Origin: Brassica napus
Taxonomy: Eukaryota; Streptophyta; Magnoliopsida; Brassicales; Brassicaceae
NCBI RefSeq assembly: GCF_020379485.1
Contig: NC_063446.1
Span: 22,966,610-23,030,609, forward strand
Length of the DNA stretch: 64,000 nucleotides
Reading direction: 5' to 3'
Shown piece by piece: positions 1 to 10,859 of this stretch. The notes beneath the pieces were generated by a model, which was given only the letters and a program-made list of their open reading frames with translations, had not been told where the DNA came from and searched no databases. Positions within the stretch are counted from its first letter, which is position 1; each line of letters opens with the position of its first letter. Both the position numbers and the translations under genes were made by a program.

Positions 1-1
1 G

Positions 2-1392
2 GAAGAGGACGACATTGAGATGAGTTCTAGTCCGACGAACAGCACAAGACGGAGCCTAAGAGGTAGAGGTAAAGGTAAAGGTAGAGGGAAATGGAGCAAG
101 CTAAAGGGACCTTGCACTGCAAGTAACCCTATTGATAAATGTTGGCGTTGCCAGCCCGATTGGGCCAGGCGTCGCAAGAAGCTCGTCAAATGTGTTCGTG
201 GCTTCGGGTACAGGACCACAGGAGGCAAACGCGGTCGAATCTACGTGGTCACTAGCAACAGAGACGATGATACGGTGAACCCTAGACCCGGAACACTGCG
301 TCACGCTGTGATTCAGAACGAACCTCTCTGGATCATTTTCAAGCACGATATGAGCATTAGGTTGAGCCAAGAGCTAATGATTAATAGTCACAAGACGATC
401 GATGCTCGTGGCACTAACGTGCACATCGCATATGGTGCTGGGATCACGATGCAGTACGTGCGAAACATCATCATCCATGGGCTTCACGTCCATCACATCG
501 TCCCGGGCAGTGGTGGCATGATAAGAAACTCTAATGACCACTTTGGGTTTAGAGGACAGGCCGATGGAGATGGTATCTCTATCTTTGGAGCAACAAACAT
601 TTGGCTTGACCACATTTCTATGTCTAAATGCCAAGATGGTCTCATCGACGCTATAATGGGCTCCACCGGGATCACTATCTCTAACTCTCATTTCACCCAC
701 CACAACGATGTGAGTATTCATCAAATCCGTACATGTCTAGTAGATTTCAGTTGCCTAATTGATTTGATCGCTATATATGGACTTTTAAAAACAATTTTAA
801 AGTTGTAATTAATGGACATGTTGTTTGTGTGTTTAGGTGATGTTGCTTGGTGCACAAAATGATAACCACGCGGACAAGAAGATGCAAGTCACTGTGGCTT
901 TCAACCACTTTGGTAAAGGACTTGTGCAGAGGATGCCGAGGATTCGGTGGGGTTTCGTCCATGTTGTCAACAATGACTATACTCACTGGGAGCTTTATGC
1001 TATCGGCGGTAGCCAAAGTCCTACCATTCTCAGCCACGGAAACCGTTTCATCGCTCCTCCTCACATACAACATTACAGAGAGGTACGTACAAAACATATA
1101 AACCCAAAGGCTTGATGTGTTTAAAATATAGTTTTTTTGGAACTAAGAGAAAGATGTGTATATATAGGTGACAAAGAGGGATTATGCTCCAGAATCGGAG
1201 TGGAAAAACTGGAATTGGAGATCCGACAAAGACATTTTCATGAACAACGCATATTTCAGACAATCTGGAAATCCAAAATTCATGTGTTCACACTCCAGAC
1301 AACAGATGATAAAGCCCAAACACGGTTCGGCCGTTTCAAAGCTTACCAAATACGCCGGAGCATTGGATTGCCGGGTCGGAAAACCATGCTAA
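2..1392 (+). CDS. Pectate lyase (PL1 family), 5'-truncated by the window edge
   Basis: Cleaves de-esterified pectin by Ca2+-dependent beta-elimination in the apoplast. Exons read as 2-709, 837-1082 and 1168-1392, all with GT..AG introns and continuous frame. The frame is open back to base 2, so the signal-peptide exon lies outside; the ATG at 20 is probably internal. Family motifs in order: CWRCQPDWA near the N terminus, the beta-helix strand [35 protein letters not shown] across intron 1, then [20 protein letters not shown] with the conserved catalytic-region Arg, and a C-terminal CRVGKPC. Usual PL1 has Cys where this has Ile (RMPRCR). The Arg/Lys/Gly-rich stretch before CWRC is unusual. Gene order suggests the At3g01270 orthologue, a pollen pectate lyase. 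Function is confident; exact orthology is inferred. Confidence 0.93.
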
Positions 1393-2553
1393 TAATATTA
1401 AATCACTACTACTAGTCTACTACTTTTCTCTCTTGTATCTAGGCCATGAACCAAAAATATTAATGGGTAAAATGAAAACAATTCTAACTTATGAGGTTCT
1501 TTCTGTAAGGATACGTTGTAATTCTATTTTGTTTTTTGTATTCAATTTGTTGTCGTGTATGTTTATTTGGTGGTGCTCGTCATATTTTCACTATTTTATT
1601 TTAAGAACAAACATGAAACCAATGAGAAAACAGATAATTAAGACCATTATTTAACAGAACAGCGTGCTACAGAGCATATCATCGAACATGAATCTCATAG
1701 GGCGGCTCGGAGTAACGCAGTCAGACGTGTATGCTCTACTTATATGATGGTAGAATTATCGGCTGTAAAATTGTATAAGTAATATTTTTTAGCGTTGTAA
1801 TAGCATAATTAACCGGACGTTAAAAAAGTTTATGTTTGACACCAAATAATAATCTTCCCAAAAAGTATATCAGTGTTCAGTGACATGCAGCGCAATTTCT
1901 AATTCTTAAATACCATGAAATCTCGATCAAGGATATGCCTAAATCGTCGAAGATCTTATACTTTATTTATTTGATAATAAGGACAAACTAAAAACCTTAT
2001 TGCTAAGCTCAAATTAATTACATATAATTTTAAATTCGCTAATATATAATCAAAAGAATTGTGCGTTAATGACAAAAGGCGCAACAAAGAAAATTAACAA
2101 CAAAGTATGAGTGTTGTGATGATGACATCATTACAAATTAAAGACAAAATGCACCAACATATCGCTGTTATCGCATTACTTTTTCTTCAATCATCGATAT
2201 ATCTAACCCCGTCCTGAAAAGGTTCTGCAATACTCAAATGCGACTTTTTTCTCTGGAGTTTTCAATATTTTCATGAAACTGAATAAAATAAGTAAATTGT
2301 TTTATTTTATCAGATAACTAGATCACGATATATCTAACCAACCAAACCAAATAATGTCACTAGATAGATAGTTTAGATTTTTTCTTGTTATTTAATTTGA
2401 AAAGATAACACGCTTATTTAAATATCATTTTCTATTAAAATGGTATAGCTAAATAATTCCGTAAATTTAGTTAAAAAACGCCTATAAAATACCCACCAGA
2501 AGACTAAAGTCGCTCACACACACACACACACACACATTAAAAAAAAACTAAAA
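1393..2553. other. Intergenic region with mutarotase-like promoter
   Basis: AT-rich spacer with no convincing gene. The short open stretch at 1433-1654 has no recognisable domain and lies in the 3' region of the pectate lyase. A plausible TATA box (TATAAA, 2483-2488) sits about 65 bases before the ATG at 2554, followed by a (CA)n run at about 2515-2536 in the presumed 5' leader. Confidence 0.6.
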
Positions 2554-5239
2554 ATGGTTAGGGTTTCCGTTTTATTGTGTTTTGTTATCTTGGTTGTAAT
2601 CATGGTTAGTGTATCATTTGCCGAAAATAATGAAGTGAAATCGACTAGTTTGAAGAAAGCCAAAGGACAAGAAACTGATCAGTCGATTACTAAGGTAAAT
2701 GATGACGGTGAGCATGATGATGGCCACGATCAAGATCATGACAATGATAATGACGATGAACATGATAATAACCACGATCACGACAATGCTGATGACGACG
2801 ATCACGACAATGCTGATGACGACGATCACGACAATGATGATGATGACGATCATGATCATGACAATGACAATGATCAAGATAATGATCATGAAGGTGATGA
2901 TGATAACGATCAGGATGATCATGACAATGATAACGATGATGGTGATGATAACGATGATGGTGATAGCGAAGATGATGAAAAGGAGACATTGGGGGTATAC
3001 GAGCTAAAGAAGGGGAGTCTCACTGTCAGATTTACAAATCGCGGTGCTTCTATCATATCTCTCCTTTTCCCCGATAAAAATGGTAAGTGGATCAACCACT
3101 ATTACATGCATATTGTTTTATGGGTATAGTATTGTATTATACATAAATATACTTATTTTGTGGCATTCATTTCCAGGAAAGACGGAGGACGTCGTTCTTG
3201 GGTATGATAGCGTCAATGAGTACATGGTAAGTGAAACCTCATCTCTAGGGAAAATGGGTGGGCATATGATACCCTTTGACTTGTATTCGAACTATAATAG
3301 CACCACCATCTTTATTTTGGTATCTTCAGTGGCCGACGTAGGTTGATTTTGGGAGAGACACTTGTCCACCATCTAATTATATTAATGAGATCTGTCAAGG
3401 TTTTTAATAATGTATTTATTAAAAATTCAATTTCATTCAACTATTTAGTAGTGTTTTATAGTTTTGCTTCGGATATGAATACCTTTTAGATCTAAGACCA
3501 TGATTAACCTCGGTTTCTTAACTGATGTTCTTAGTTTCGGCTAAAAGACGGTTCTTACCTTTTATTATATTTTAACTAAGAAAAGTTAAGAACCGTCTAT
3601 TAAATAAGAGATATAAGAGCAGTCTTTTATCTGAAAAGTGTAAAAACAAAAAATAAAAAAATGTCAAATTATGAGTTAAAAACTCCGGCTATGAGACCGG
3701 GGTTAATCATGTTCTTAGACTAACACTAAGTATATTTTTCTTTGCTGAAGAATGTTTTTGATATCTGAAACCGAAGTACTTGCCTCTGATCTAATTTAAT
3801 TTTCTTTTAAAAAAGATTATTTAAAGATATGTATTAATTTTTCTTGAGATAATAATTGATAGGATAACTAAAAAAAAATTATTCGACCGTGCGTTTGAAT
3901 ATATTCGAACAAATAAAAATAACCAAACACTGAAACATCTCGAGATGATATTTGATTGGAAGATATTTGATTGGGCATAATATTTCAGATAATTTGCTTC
4001 CTTATATAAAGATTCACTTTGGTTTTTTTTCCCAACTACCTAATTAAGTAGACCAAGTTTTTTTTTTTGCTTCTTTATATAAAGATTCACTTTGGTTAAA
4101 CATCATAAAACATAATAATTAACTTGTAATCAGAATGATACTGTATTTTTTGGAGCGACTGTGGGACGTGTAGCCAATAGAAGAGAAAAGACAGTTGCCA
4201 ACGATGCTAAAAACACAATTCAAGGTAAATACCTGATTAACTGATTAACTTATTGGTTAACCTTTTAGTATATGGAAAAAAATAGTATATGTAGCTACGT
4301 TCTATTTAAGTGGACTTATTGTTTTCTTAAATCAATTAGGTGGGAAGAAAGGGTTTGGTCATGCGATTTGGAGAGTTGCAAAACACAGATATAATGGCAA
4401 GAAACCTTATATTGTTTTCACCTACACAAGTCCTGATGGCGATCAAGGTCCATTTTTCATTTTATTTAGTCTTAATTAGTCACTTTTTAAATGCATAAAT
4501 TCTAAGATACATGAAGGTTATAATTAAATACATCGATAGGATTTCCGGGGAGACTAGACGTCACCGCGACGTATACGTTGGTCGGAGAAAACCAACTACA
4601 ATTGGTGATGGAAGCAAAGGCTAGAGAGAAAGCAACTCCTGTGAATTTAGTTCATCATTCTTATTGGAATCTTGGTGGTCATAGCAATGGTGATATATTG
4701 TCTGAAGAAATTCAAATTCTCGGTTCCGGTTATGCTCACGTCGACGATAATCTCATCCCCACCGGAAAAATCCTCTCCGTTAAAGGAACATCATACGATT
4801 TTCTCAAACTCCGACCTATTAAAGATAACATCAATGAGATTAAGCTAGGGTAAAAAGTTGCAAATAAAATATATATTTATATATACTATTTTCTAATACT
4901 ATATAAAATGTTATTTTGTTGTAATGCAGGCACGGTATAAATTATTGTCTAGACGGTGTTGCTAACCAGATGAGAAAAGTCGTGGTGCTTGTGGACAAAA
5001 AATCGAAGAGGAAAATGGAGTTATCTACAGATCAGTCAGGTCTGAAGTTCTATACTGGAGGAAGCTTGAAGACAATGAAAGGAAAAAACGGATCGGTTTA
5101 TAAAGCTTACTCCGGTTTATGTTTAGAAACACAAAGTTTATCCAGTGCAATCAGTAATCAGTATCTTCCTTCGCAGATAGTTAAACCGGGTGGAAAATAT
5201 AAGCATACTTTGCTCTTTAAGTTTTCTATTGTTCCCTAA
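2554..5239 (+). CDS. Secreted galactose mutarotase-like (aldose 1-epimerase) protein with acidic/His-rich insert
   Basis: Member of the aldose 1-epimerase family, which interconverts alpha and beta anomers of sugars. Six exons: 2554-3082, 3177-3226, 4134-4224, 4340-4447, 4540-4849 and 4930-5239, giving about 465 residues with continuous frame. Residues 1-23 are a clear signal peptide. Residues about 48-147 are almost only Asp, His, Asn and Glu. The epimerase fold follows: FPDKNGKTEDVVLGYD, NDTVFFGATVGRVANR, VNLVHHSYWNLGGH (catalytic-type His) and GLCLETQ (catalytic Glu). The motif normally LHGG, whose His is a substrate-binding/catalytic residue in bacterial and human enzymes, reads IQGG here, so activity is uncertain. 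Matches At3g01260 by position. Intron 2 (907 bases) carries a MITE. Confidence 0.93.
2690..2975 (+). repeat. Asp/His/Asn codon repeat inside the mutarotase-like exon 1
   Basis: Low-complexity coding repeat of GAT/GAC, CAT/CAC and AAT/AAC codons. It includes a perfect 24-base tandem unit, AATGCTGATGACGACGATCACGAC, starting near 2785. It encodes roughly 95 residues with no hydrophobic core, inserted between the signal peptide and the epimerase domain. Likely disordered, and by composition able to bind divalent metal ions (inference). Confidence 0.85.
3491..3719. mobile_element. MITE in intron 2 of the mutarotase-like gene
   Basis: Terminal inverted repeats of about 22 bases, starting CTAAGACCATGATTAACC on the left and matching the reverse complement of the right end at about 20 of 22 positions. 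An internal inverted repeat around AAGTTAAGAACCG is also present. No coding capacity. The target duplication could not be fixed, so the superfamily is left open. A related internal motif recurs near 7550-7660. Confidence 0.6.
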
Positions 5240-5708
5240 ACTTTGTAACTTTCTGGAAGCTTATATGACCAGAAACATGATAAAAATCAAAAACTTAATT
5301 ATATCAATTTGATGCGAAGTGTGTGCTTATATATATAGGCGTGTACGTAAAATTTTAAGTAGAAGGTAAAATTAGTTTGATGTTCCATTAACTAGTATAT
5401 GCTATAAATACAATTTTTTTAATTAGATGACTTCAGCAATCATTTTTTTTTTTTGCGAAATATATTGTTAACCAACTAAATATGAGCATCAGAGTCAATA
5501 CAATAGGCTGACCATCAATTTAAGGTTCTATGTGCATACTATTATTAGTCACAGATTATGGTATAAAATACCCTAAAACATGAAAGACAAGAACTAACAT
5601 CTCTTCTCGCCTCTTTTCCTTTAACAAACTATTTGGAATCTAATTTCAAATTCAACTATTTGAAATCTAATTTCAAATTGGTTGTTAAGGGAAAGTTGAG
5701 CTCTAGTC
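5240..5708. other. Intergenic region, promoter of small secreted protein
   Basis: AT-rich; no gene seen. The segment from about 5505 (GCTGACCATCAATTTAAGG) resembles the segment upstream of the second family member near 12600, so the promoter was duplicated with the gene. Confidence 0.5.
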
Positions 5709-6095
5709 ATGGCAAAGATCGCCTTGTTGCTTTTCGTCATGGCCATTCTGGTCTCTCTCCACGCTAATGAAGCTCACCACCGTAAGGGAGATCCAGCGCC
5801 TGAAAAAGACTTAACAGCCAAGAAAAAGAGCATTCAAGGTTTGACATCTGAGATGAAACCGTTGAGCAAATCTGAACAGGTGTTGAATAATAACCTTGAA
5901 AAAGATCACAATAAGAAAAATGTGCTTTCAAAAAATGATCACAAGAAGAAATTAGATTCAATGGCTTATGCACAGAAACTTAAAAGATTCCGCAGGGTTA
6001 CTAAAATCAAGAGAGCACCTGCGAGAAAGAGGAAATCTGTATCCATAATCCAATCGATCTTGCATGATTTTGGATTAAACGGAGGGAGAAACTGA
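5709..6095 (+). CDS. Small secreted Lys-rich protein, copy 1 (unknown function)
   Basis: Intronless gene for 128 residues. Residues 1-22 form a signal peptide ending near NEAHH. The rest is highly basic, Lys/Asn/Gln-rich and predicted helical, with no cysteines and no recognisable domain. It shares the N terminus (MAKI...EAH), a central LSKSE and the C-terminal pattern IIxxILxDxGLNGG with the gene at 12763, so the two are paralogues. By position they match small hypothetical genes around At3g01230-At3g01250. The role is unknown; export to the cell wall or apoplast is inferred from the signal peptide. It is more basic than its paralogue, notably a cluster RFRRVTKIKRAPARKRKS near the C terminus. 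Confidence 0.8.
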   Translation: MAKIALLLFVMAILVSLHANEAHHRKGDPAPEKDLTAKKKSIQGLTSEMKPLSKSEQVLNNNLEKDHNKKNVLSKNDHKKKLDSMAYAQKLKRFRRVTKIKRAPARKRKSVSIIQSILHDFGLNGGRN

Positions 6096-6117
6096 CAAAA
6101 AATAACAATTAGGGTTT

Positions 6118-6173
6118 GATTCATACTGATGACTTTATAAAGGATGATTCATACTGATGACTTTATAAAGGAT
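6118..6173. repeat. 28-bp perfect direct repeat in the 3' region of the small secreted gene
   Basis: Two adjacent copies of a 28-base unit beginning GATTCATACTGATGAC (6118-6145 and 6146-6173), just after the stop codon. The paralogue at 12763 does not have it, so this is a recent local duplication. Confidence 0.85.
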
Positions 6174-7921
6174 GTTTGAACCTGGCCATGGATTCTAGCT
6201 TTACAAGTGAGTGGAGAAAATAATTTCCCATATTATATTATTTACATCATATTGTAATTGATATAATTTAATGAAATATTACTAATTTTTTTAACGATAG
6301 ATAATTATGTTATTACAACTATGAAAAATATTACGGACGATTATACCGCCTATCATACGAGGATTTACGCCTGACTACATCACTCCTGAAATATTTTTTT
6401 ATTATTGATGACAGTTTTCTATTAGAATACAACTATATTAACTGTTTGTGGATACAGATGGGTTTACAACAAGTATGGAACCACATCAATTTGCAAAAAA
6501 GAAGGGGTGGAATTGTCCATACATTTTCTTAACTAGGTATATATATGACAAATTGACAGTGTAGCCTAATATATATATATATATATATCAACAATAATCA
6601 AGTGATCTTTCAATAATATGATTAAATTTCTATAGAATACTATAATCATATGCGATGCGATACGCGAAATCAAACCCATTGTCACTGATGCTAATATATA
6701 GCTAGTGTTGACAAAAAAAATACACATATATCTTCAAAATTACGTTTTATATGTTTTAATTTTGTTTTAGCACTAAATATTATTTCGTAAAAGTTTAGTT
6801 TGTATTGTTGATACAGAATAAGTTTAAACAAAGTTTAGTGCTTTGCGGAAAAAAATATATATATATATACTAATAAAGCAAAACAAACTATCTTCATTCT
6901 TAAACAAACTAAGCAAATAATCCACCAAAATTTGACAAAAAAACATAGTTTCTAAAATTTTATAAATTTTCTCTTATTTTAAGTTTTTAATTTTGTATCC
7001 CAAATATATTAACACATTATCTAATAGTCCATAGAATACTTTTCTAAGGTAATATATTTTCAGTTAAACCAAATATTAAACATGAATTCTATCATAAAAA
7101 TTACAATTTAGTGAAAATAAATAATATTATCTACATAAATACATAAAATATAAATAAATCATACAAATAAAAATTATGAGAATGCATTGTCCATTTCTTT
7201 TTGCTTGATCAAGACAATACTAATGAAATACGTTTTAATACCTTTTATTAAATTCAAAAAAATAATGAAAGTTAAATCTAAAGATTAATGCATAAACAAA
7301 ATATAAAATTTTAAAATAAAAGAATCATTCTAAAAATATGAACAAGTAATCAGGTAACGTGTTAGAATTCAAACATGACCATAGACCTCACAAGACAACC
7401 GATTGTACAAAAATATCAATTTATATTCATTAATGGTTCTTCCATTTGTTTAAATTTTATTATGTTATTTAACAATATTAATATAATAAATGTGAGATAT
7501 ATAATGTAATAAATGTGAGATATCTTTAGGAGATACTCTCTCATTATTTGAGAACCGGTTCTTAACTTTTTTAGTTAAAAGTTAAGAGACGGATTCTTAT
7601 ATTCCGATAAAAACTTCACTCTAAAAACCCCCAATAATCATGCTCTGGTGCTCTAATTGCCTTCCTCATTTTCAGTTAAAATTTACGCGTTTCATTTATT
7701 TTAAAGTTCTCCCAAACGCGTTTTATGTTTACACCGTTTTATATCCCCTTACGAAAATCTCAGTGCAAACATCTCTATAAATTGAACTCTCATGCAAGCT
7801 TGGAAATATCATCAAAGCTTTCCTCTATATATATGTTATAATAAGCGTATTTTTATTTTCTTTTCTTTCTGATAACAATTATATATAAACGTATCTTTAG
7901 GTATTAGTTCGCGTGGCAGCC
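6174..7921. other. AT-rich intergenic region with MITE-like debris
   Basis: No gene recognised. Several (TA)n runs (about 6572-6590 and 6855-6870). At about 7545-7660 there is a foldback (AACCGGTTCTTAAC against a GTTAAGAGAC arm) ending in CCAATAATCATGCTC, similar in style to the MITE at 3491. A putative TATA motif (CTATAAAT, near 7776) may serve the downstream C2 gene. Confidence 0.45.
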
Positions 7922-8518
7922 ATGAAAGGTCCCACCTTAGAGCTTAATATCAACTCAGCAAGTGACCTTGAGAATGTCAACTACATCACTAAGATGAACG
8001 TTTATGCCGTCATAACCCTTTTGGGCGACAAAAAGATTCAGAAAGCGAAAACCGGTGTAGATCACTACGGTGGATCTAGCCCTAACTGGAATCACGCCGT
8101 CAAATTTTCCGTCAATGAGAGATTAGCCCGAGAAGGTCGTCTAACACTCGTCGTGGGATTGTTCTCCAGTCGACTCCTAGGCAGTAAAGATATTGGTGAG
8201 GTCGAGGTCCCATTTGGATACCTCTTACCGTCAACTAATGGTAACGGTAATGGCCATGAAATGAAGTTTGTGACGTATCAGGTGAGAACTCCGTCTGAGA
8301 AAATGAAAGGTTCTTTGACTTTCTCGTACCGGTTCAGTGACACAACAGTCATTTCCGGTCCGGCTTACCAACAGGTACCAGCTTCGTGGGCTTCGCCGAG
8401 TCAGCATGGTTATGGACCGCATTGTTACATGCCGCAGCCGCCACCGCCGCAGAATGAAGAAATAAGGTTGCAGAAAGCTGGTCTTGTTGTTTCAGCACTG
8501 TCATTATTTCGTGAGTGA
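7922..8518 (+). CDS. SRC2-like C2-domain protein
   Basis: Intronless, 198 residues from the ATG at 7922; an in-frame GTG nine bases upstream is not needed. Residues about 4-140 are a single C2 domain of the SRC2/BAP class: TLELNINSASDLENVNYITKMNVYA, a YGGSSPNWN core and LVVGLFSSRLLGSKDIGEVEV. Such proteins bind membranes, often with Ca2+, in stress or defence responses. The tail is Pro/Gln-rich and ends LQKAGLVVSALSLFRE. It lacks the Gly-rich or membrane-spanning end of typical SRC2 proteins, so it may be truncated. A LINE remnant starts about 100 bases downstream. I do not recall this gene at this place in Arabidopsis, so it may be transposed. Confidence 0.82.
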   Translation: MKGPTLELNINSASDLENVNYITKMNVYAVITLLGDKKIQKAKTGVDHYGGSSPNWNHAVKFSVNERLAREGRLTLVVGLFSSRLLGSKDIGEVEVPFGYLLPSTNGNGNGHEMKFVTYQVRTPSEKMKGSLTFSYRFSDTTVISGPAYQQVPASWASPSQHGYGPHCYMPQPPPPQNEEIRLQKAGLVVSALSLFRE

Positions 8519-8625
8519 TAACAAACTAATGTTAGTCACCAAAACTAGTTAGTTCCCAATTTATATTTGTCTGTTGAATGATCAAACGAATGCAACGAGG
8601 AAATACTTTAGTGATTTACACATCC

Positions 8626-9040
8626 ACTTTTGTTTTTTTGTTGAATTTTTAAATTGATTAACAAAAAAAATAAAAAAAATTACAGGGCACTGAGGTTTAT
8701 GCTTTCAGATAAAGAAACACAAGTCATATAATGGGAAAAAACAGATTATAGTTGTAGGGAAGAAGCCCGAGTGAGCCAACGCTGCATCATGTCACCATGG
8801 AAGCTTGGCTTCCGCTTTCGCAGAGAGGATATCCTGTTCCTAATTGTCTTGTCAATGTACCGAACCATTTGACCCGCACTGAGGGGAGTGCCCTGATGGC
8901 GCCTGCTGTTCCTCTCACGCCAAATACTATGGATGCTAGCTTGGAGAGCAAGTTTCAGGAAACATGTATCAATTTCCCTCCGGCGATGAGATAGAAGAGA
9001 TGTGACGGTGATAGTCCAGTCGGGATTCACACTTTTTTTT
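8626..9040 (-). mobile_element. 5'-truncated non-LTR (LINE) retrotransposon fragment
   Basis: The minus strand at 8746-9030 encodes the C-terminal end of a plant LINE ORF2, the zinc-binding region after reverse transcriptase: LQASIHSIWRERNSRRHQ and MVRYIDKTIRNRISSLRKR. Downstream on the minus strand lies an AT-rich 3' end (TTTTTTTTGTTAATC and an A run near 8632-8640), the usual tail of these elements. Severe 5' truncation is the normal outcome of target-primed insertion. Target duplications are not certain. Confidence 0.75.
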
Positions 9041-9769
9041 TATTCATTAAGTCTAGATGGTTAAGATGATTATTAAGAGCATATCCATTTGACTCAGCTG
9101 AAAATCATGTTTTGTATGTTTTTCTTATTAAACTCTCTCTGAAAATCTTTTTTTTTATTATTCGAGGAGCATTTTAAATAATTAACCTTATCACCATGTG
9201 TGATTAACAAAAATGTCATTTCCTATGTGTCATCATGAGAATCATTCTCACACTCTTTATTAAATAGCTCTCTATTGCCTAAACTAATTACATATAATGC
9301 CATTTCTCATTAAATTTAATAATATGAAGAGATTATATTACTATACTATATGAGTTGTGATTGCATTACTAAAAACGTAGACAATACCCGAGATAACCAT
9401 TGCGTGGAAACATAAGGAAGCTAAATTTCGTTCTTCTATTGGTCAAAGCGAGACGTAACCGATGGTTATGCCTACAACATTATCTCTCTTTGATCAGTGA
9501 GAAGAAGCCTTGCATATATAACATGAAACATTTCAAGGTATAGTTACTCACCTCAATGGATTTTAATAATTATCGAACAAAACATATATAGCCACAAAAT
9601 GAATGGCAAAATATAGTTATCTATATTTTTAGCATAATATTAGTGGATTGAGCGATGTGTATGCTTCATTATTTTACAAATTTTTAGTATAATATTAGTG
9701 GATTCTTCGATGTGTATGATGTATTATTTCATAGAAGCTATCATACATAATTTTTTTTTAATAAAAATT

Positions 9770-10855
9770 GTTAGGATTTTGACTATATATATACGATTCA
9801 TGTTTTATAAGATTCATGTTCTTTACGATTCATAAATAAAACATGACCTTTTTTGGGACTGGAAAATATAAACGATTCAGAATTACGTTCTTCTATAAAA
9901 CTTCCTTATGCGACATTTATTTTGATTAATATTTTTGGATTATTATGGGATACATGAAATTTATTTTGGGAATTTATTTTAATAGCATCAATATAAACGT
10001 TTTTATATTGTAAAATCAAAATGTTGTCTATACAAAATCTATTGAATATCTTGCGTGATTGTAAAATACATTCGAAAAGGAATTTCATATTAAATTTTTT
10101 CAATCCCTTAAATTTTACAACAAGACTTTTTGATTTTGAAATTATATTAAATGGTAACAGACATTAAATTTGGTAATTTATATCATTCATTTCTGATTAA
10201 GTTTAAAGTCAAATATCATTTTATTATGGACTTTCTTTATTTTCCCTCCTTGCATGTAAGACTTTCTATAATTGTCTGGAAATCTAGGATTATAATGTTA
10301 TGCGAAATTAATAGGATTATCTGGTATTTATAGTCACAAATGATAGGGTTTTGACTATATATACGATTCATATTGTTATAATTTGAATATTCTTTACGAT
10401 TTATGAATGATACATGACATTTTTTAGGGTCTGGAATATATAAACGATTCATAATTATGTTTTTCTATAATTATTTGGTTTGTGACATTTATTTTGGTTT
10501 ATTTAGAGACAATTATATATGTGAGTAAAATTTAATTTGAAACTGAAAAATATAAAAAAATTTATATTGTAAAATCAAAGTGTCATATATAAAAATTTTA
10601 TAAGCAATCTTGAGTGATTGTAAAATACATTCAAAAATTGGTGAAACTGTATTAAAAACTTCTGGGCTATCCCTTAATTTTGATTACAAGACTTTTTGAT
10701 TACGTAATTAACATAAATGTTGACAGACATTAAATTTGAAAATTTAATTTTTTCCGATTCAGTTTAAGGAATATGTCATTCTTAATGTAGACTTTCTTAA
10801 TCTTTTCCCTATGCATATATTACTTTATATACTTGTCTGGAAATCTACTAATAAT
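9770..10855. repeat. Diverged tandem duplication of about 0.5 kb
   Basis: Unit A (about 9770-10290) and unit B (about 10340-10855) share many blocks in the same order: GTTTTGACTATATATACGATTCAT, TCTTTACGATT, TATAAACGATTCA, TTATATTGTAAAATCAAA, GTGATTGTAAAATACATTC, AAGACTTTTTGATT, CAGACATTAAATTTG and TTGTCTGGAAATCTA. No coding potential. A shorter duplicated motif (TAATATTAGTGGATT...CGATGTGTATG) lies just before, near 9650 and 9700. Probably part of Helitron-derived DNA. Confidence 0.7.
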
Positions 10856-10859
10856 TAGA

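Noticed and set aside
101..724. Overlapping minus-strand ORFs inside the pectate lyase
   Set aside because: They are antisense shadows of the conserved + strand lyase exons and show no family features.
2614..3007. Ile/Val-rich and His/Arg-rich ORFs over the Asp/His tract
   Set aside because: Product of reading the GAT/CAT codon repeat in other frames and strands.
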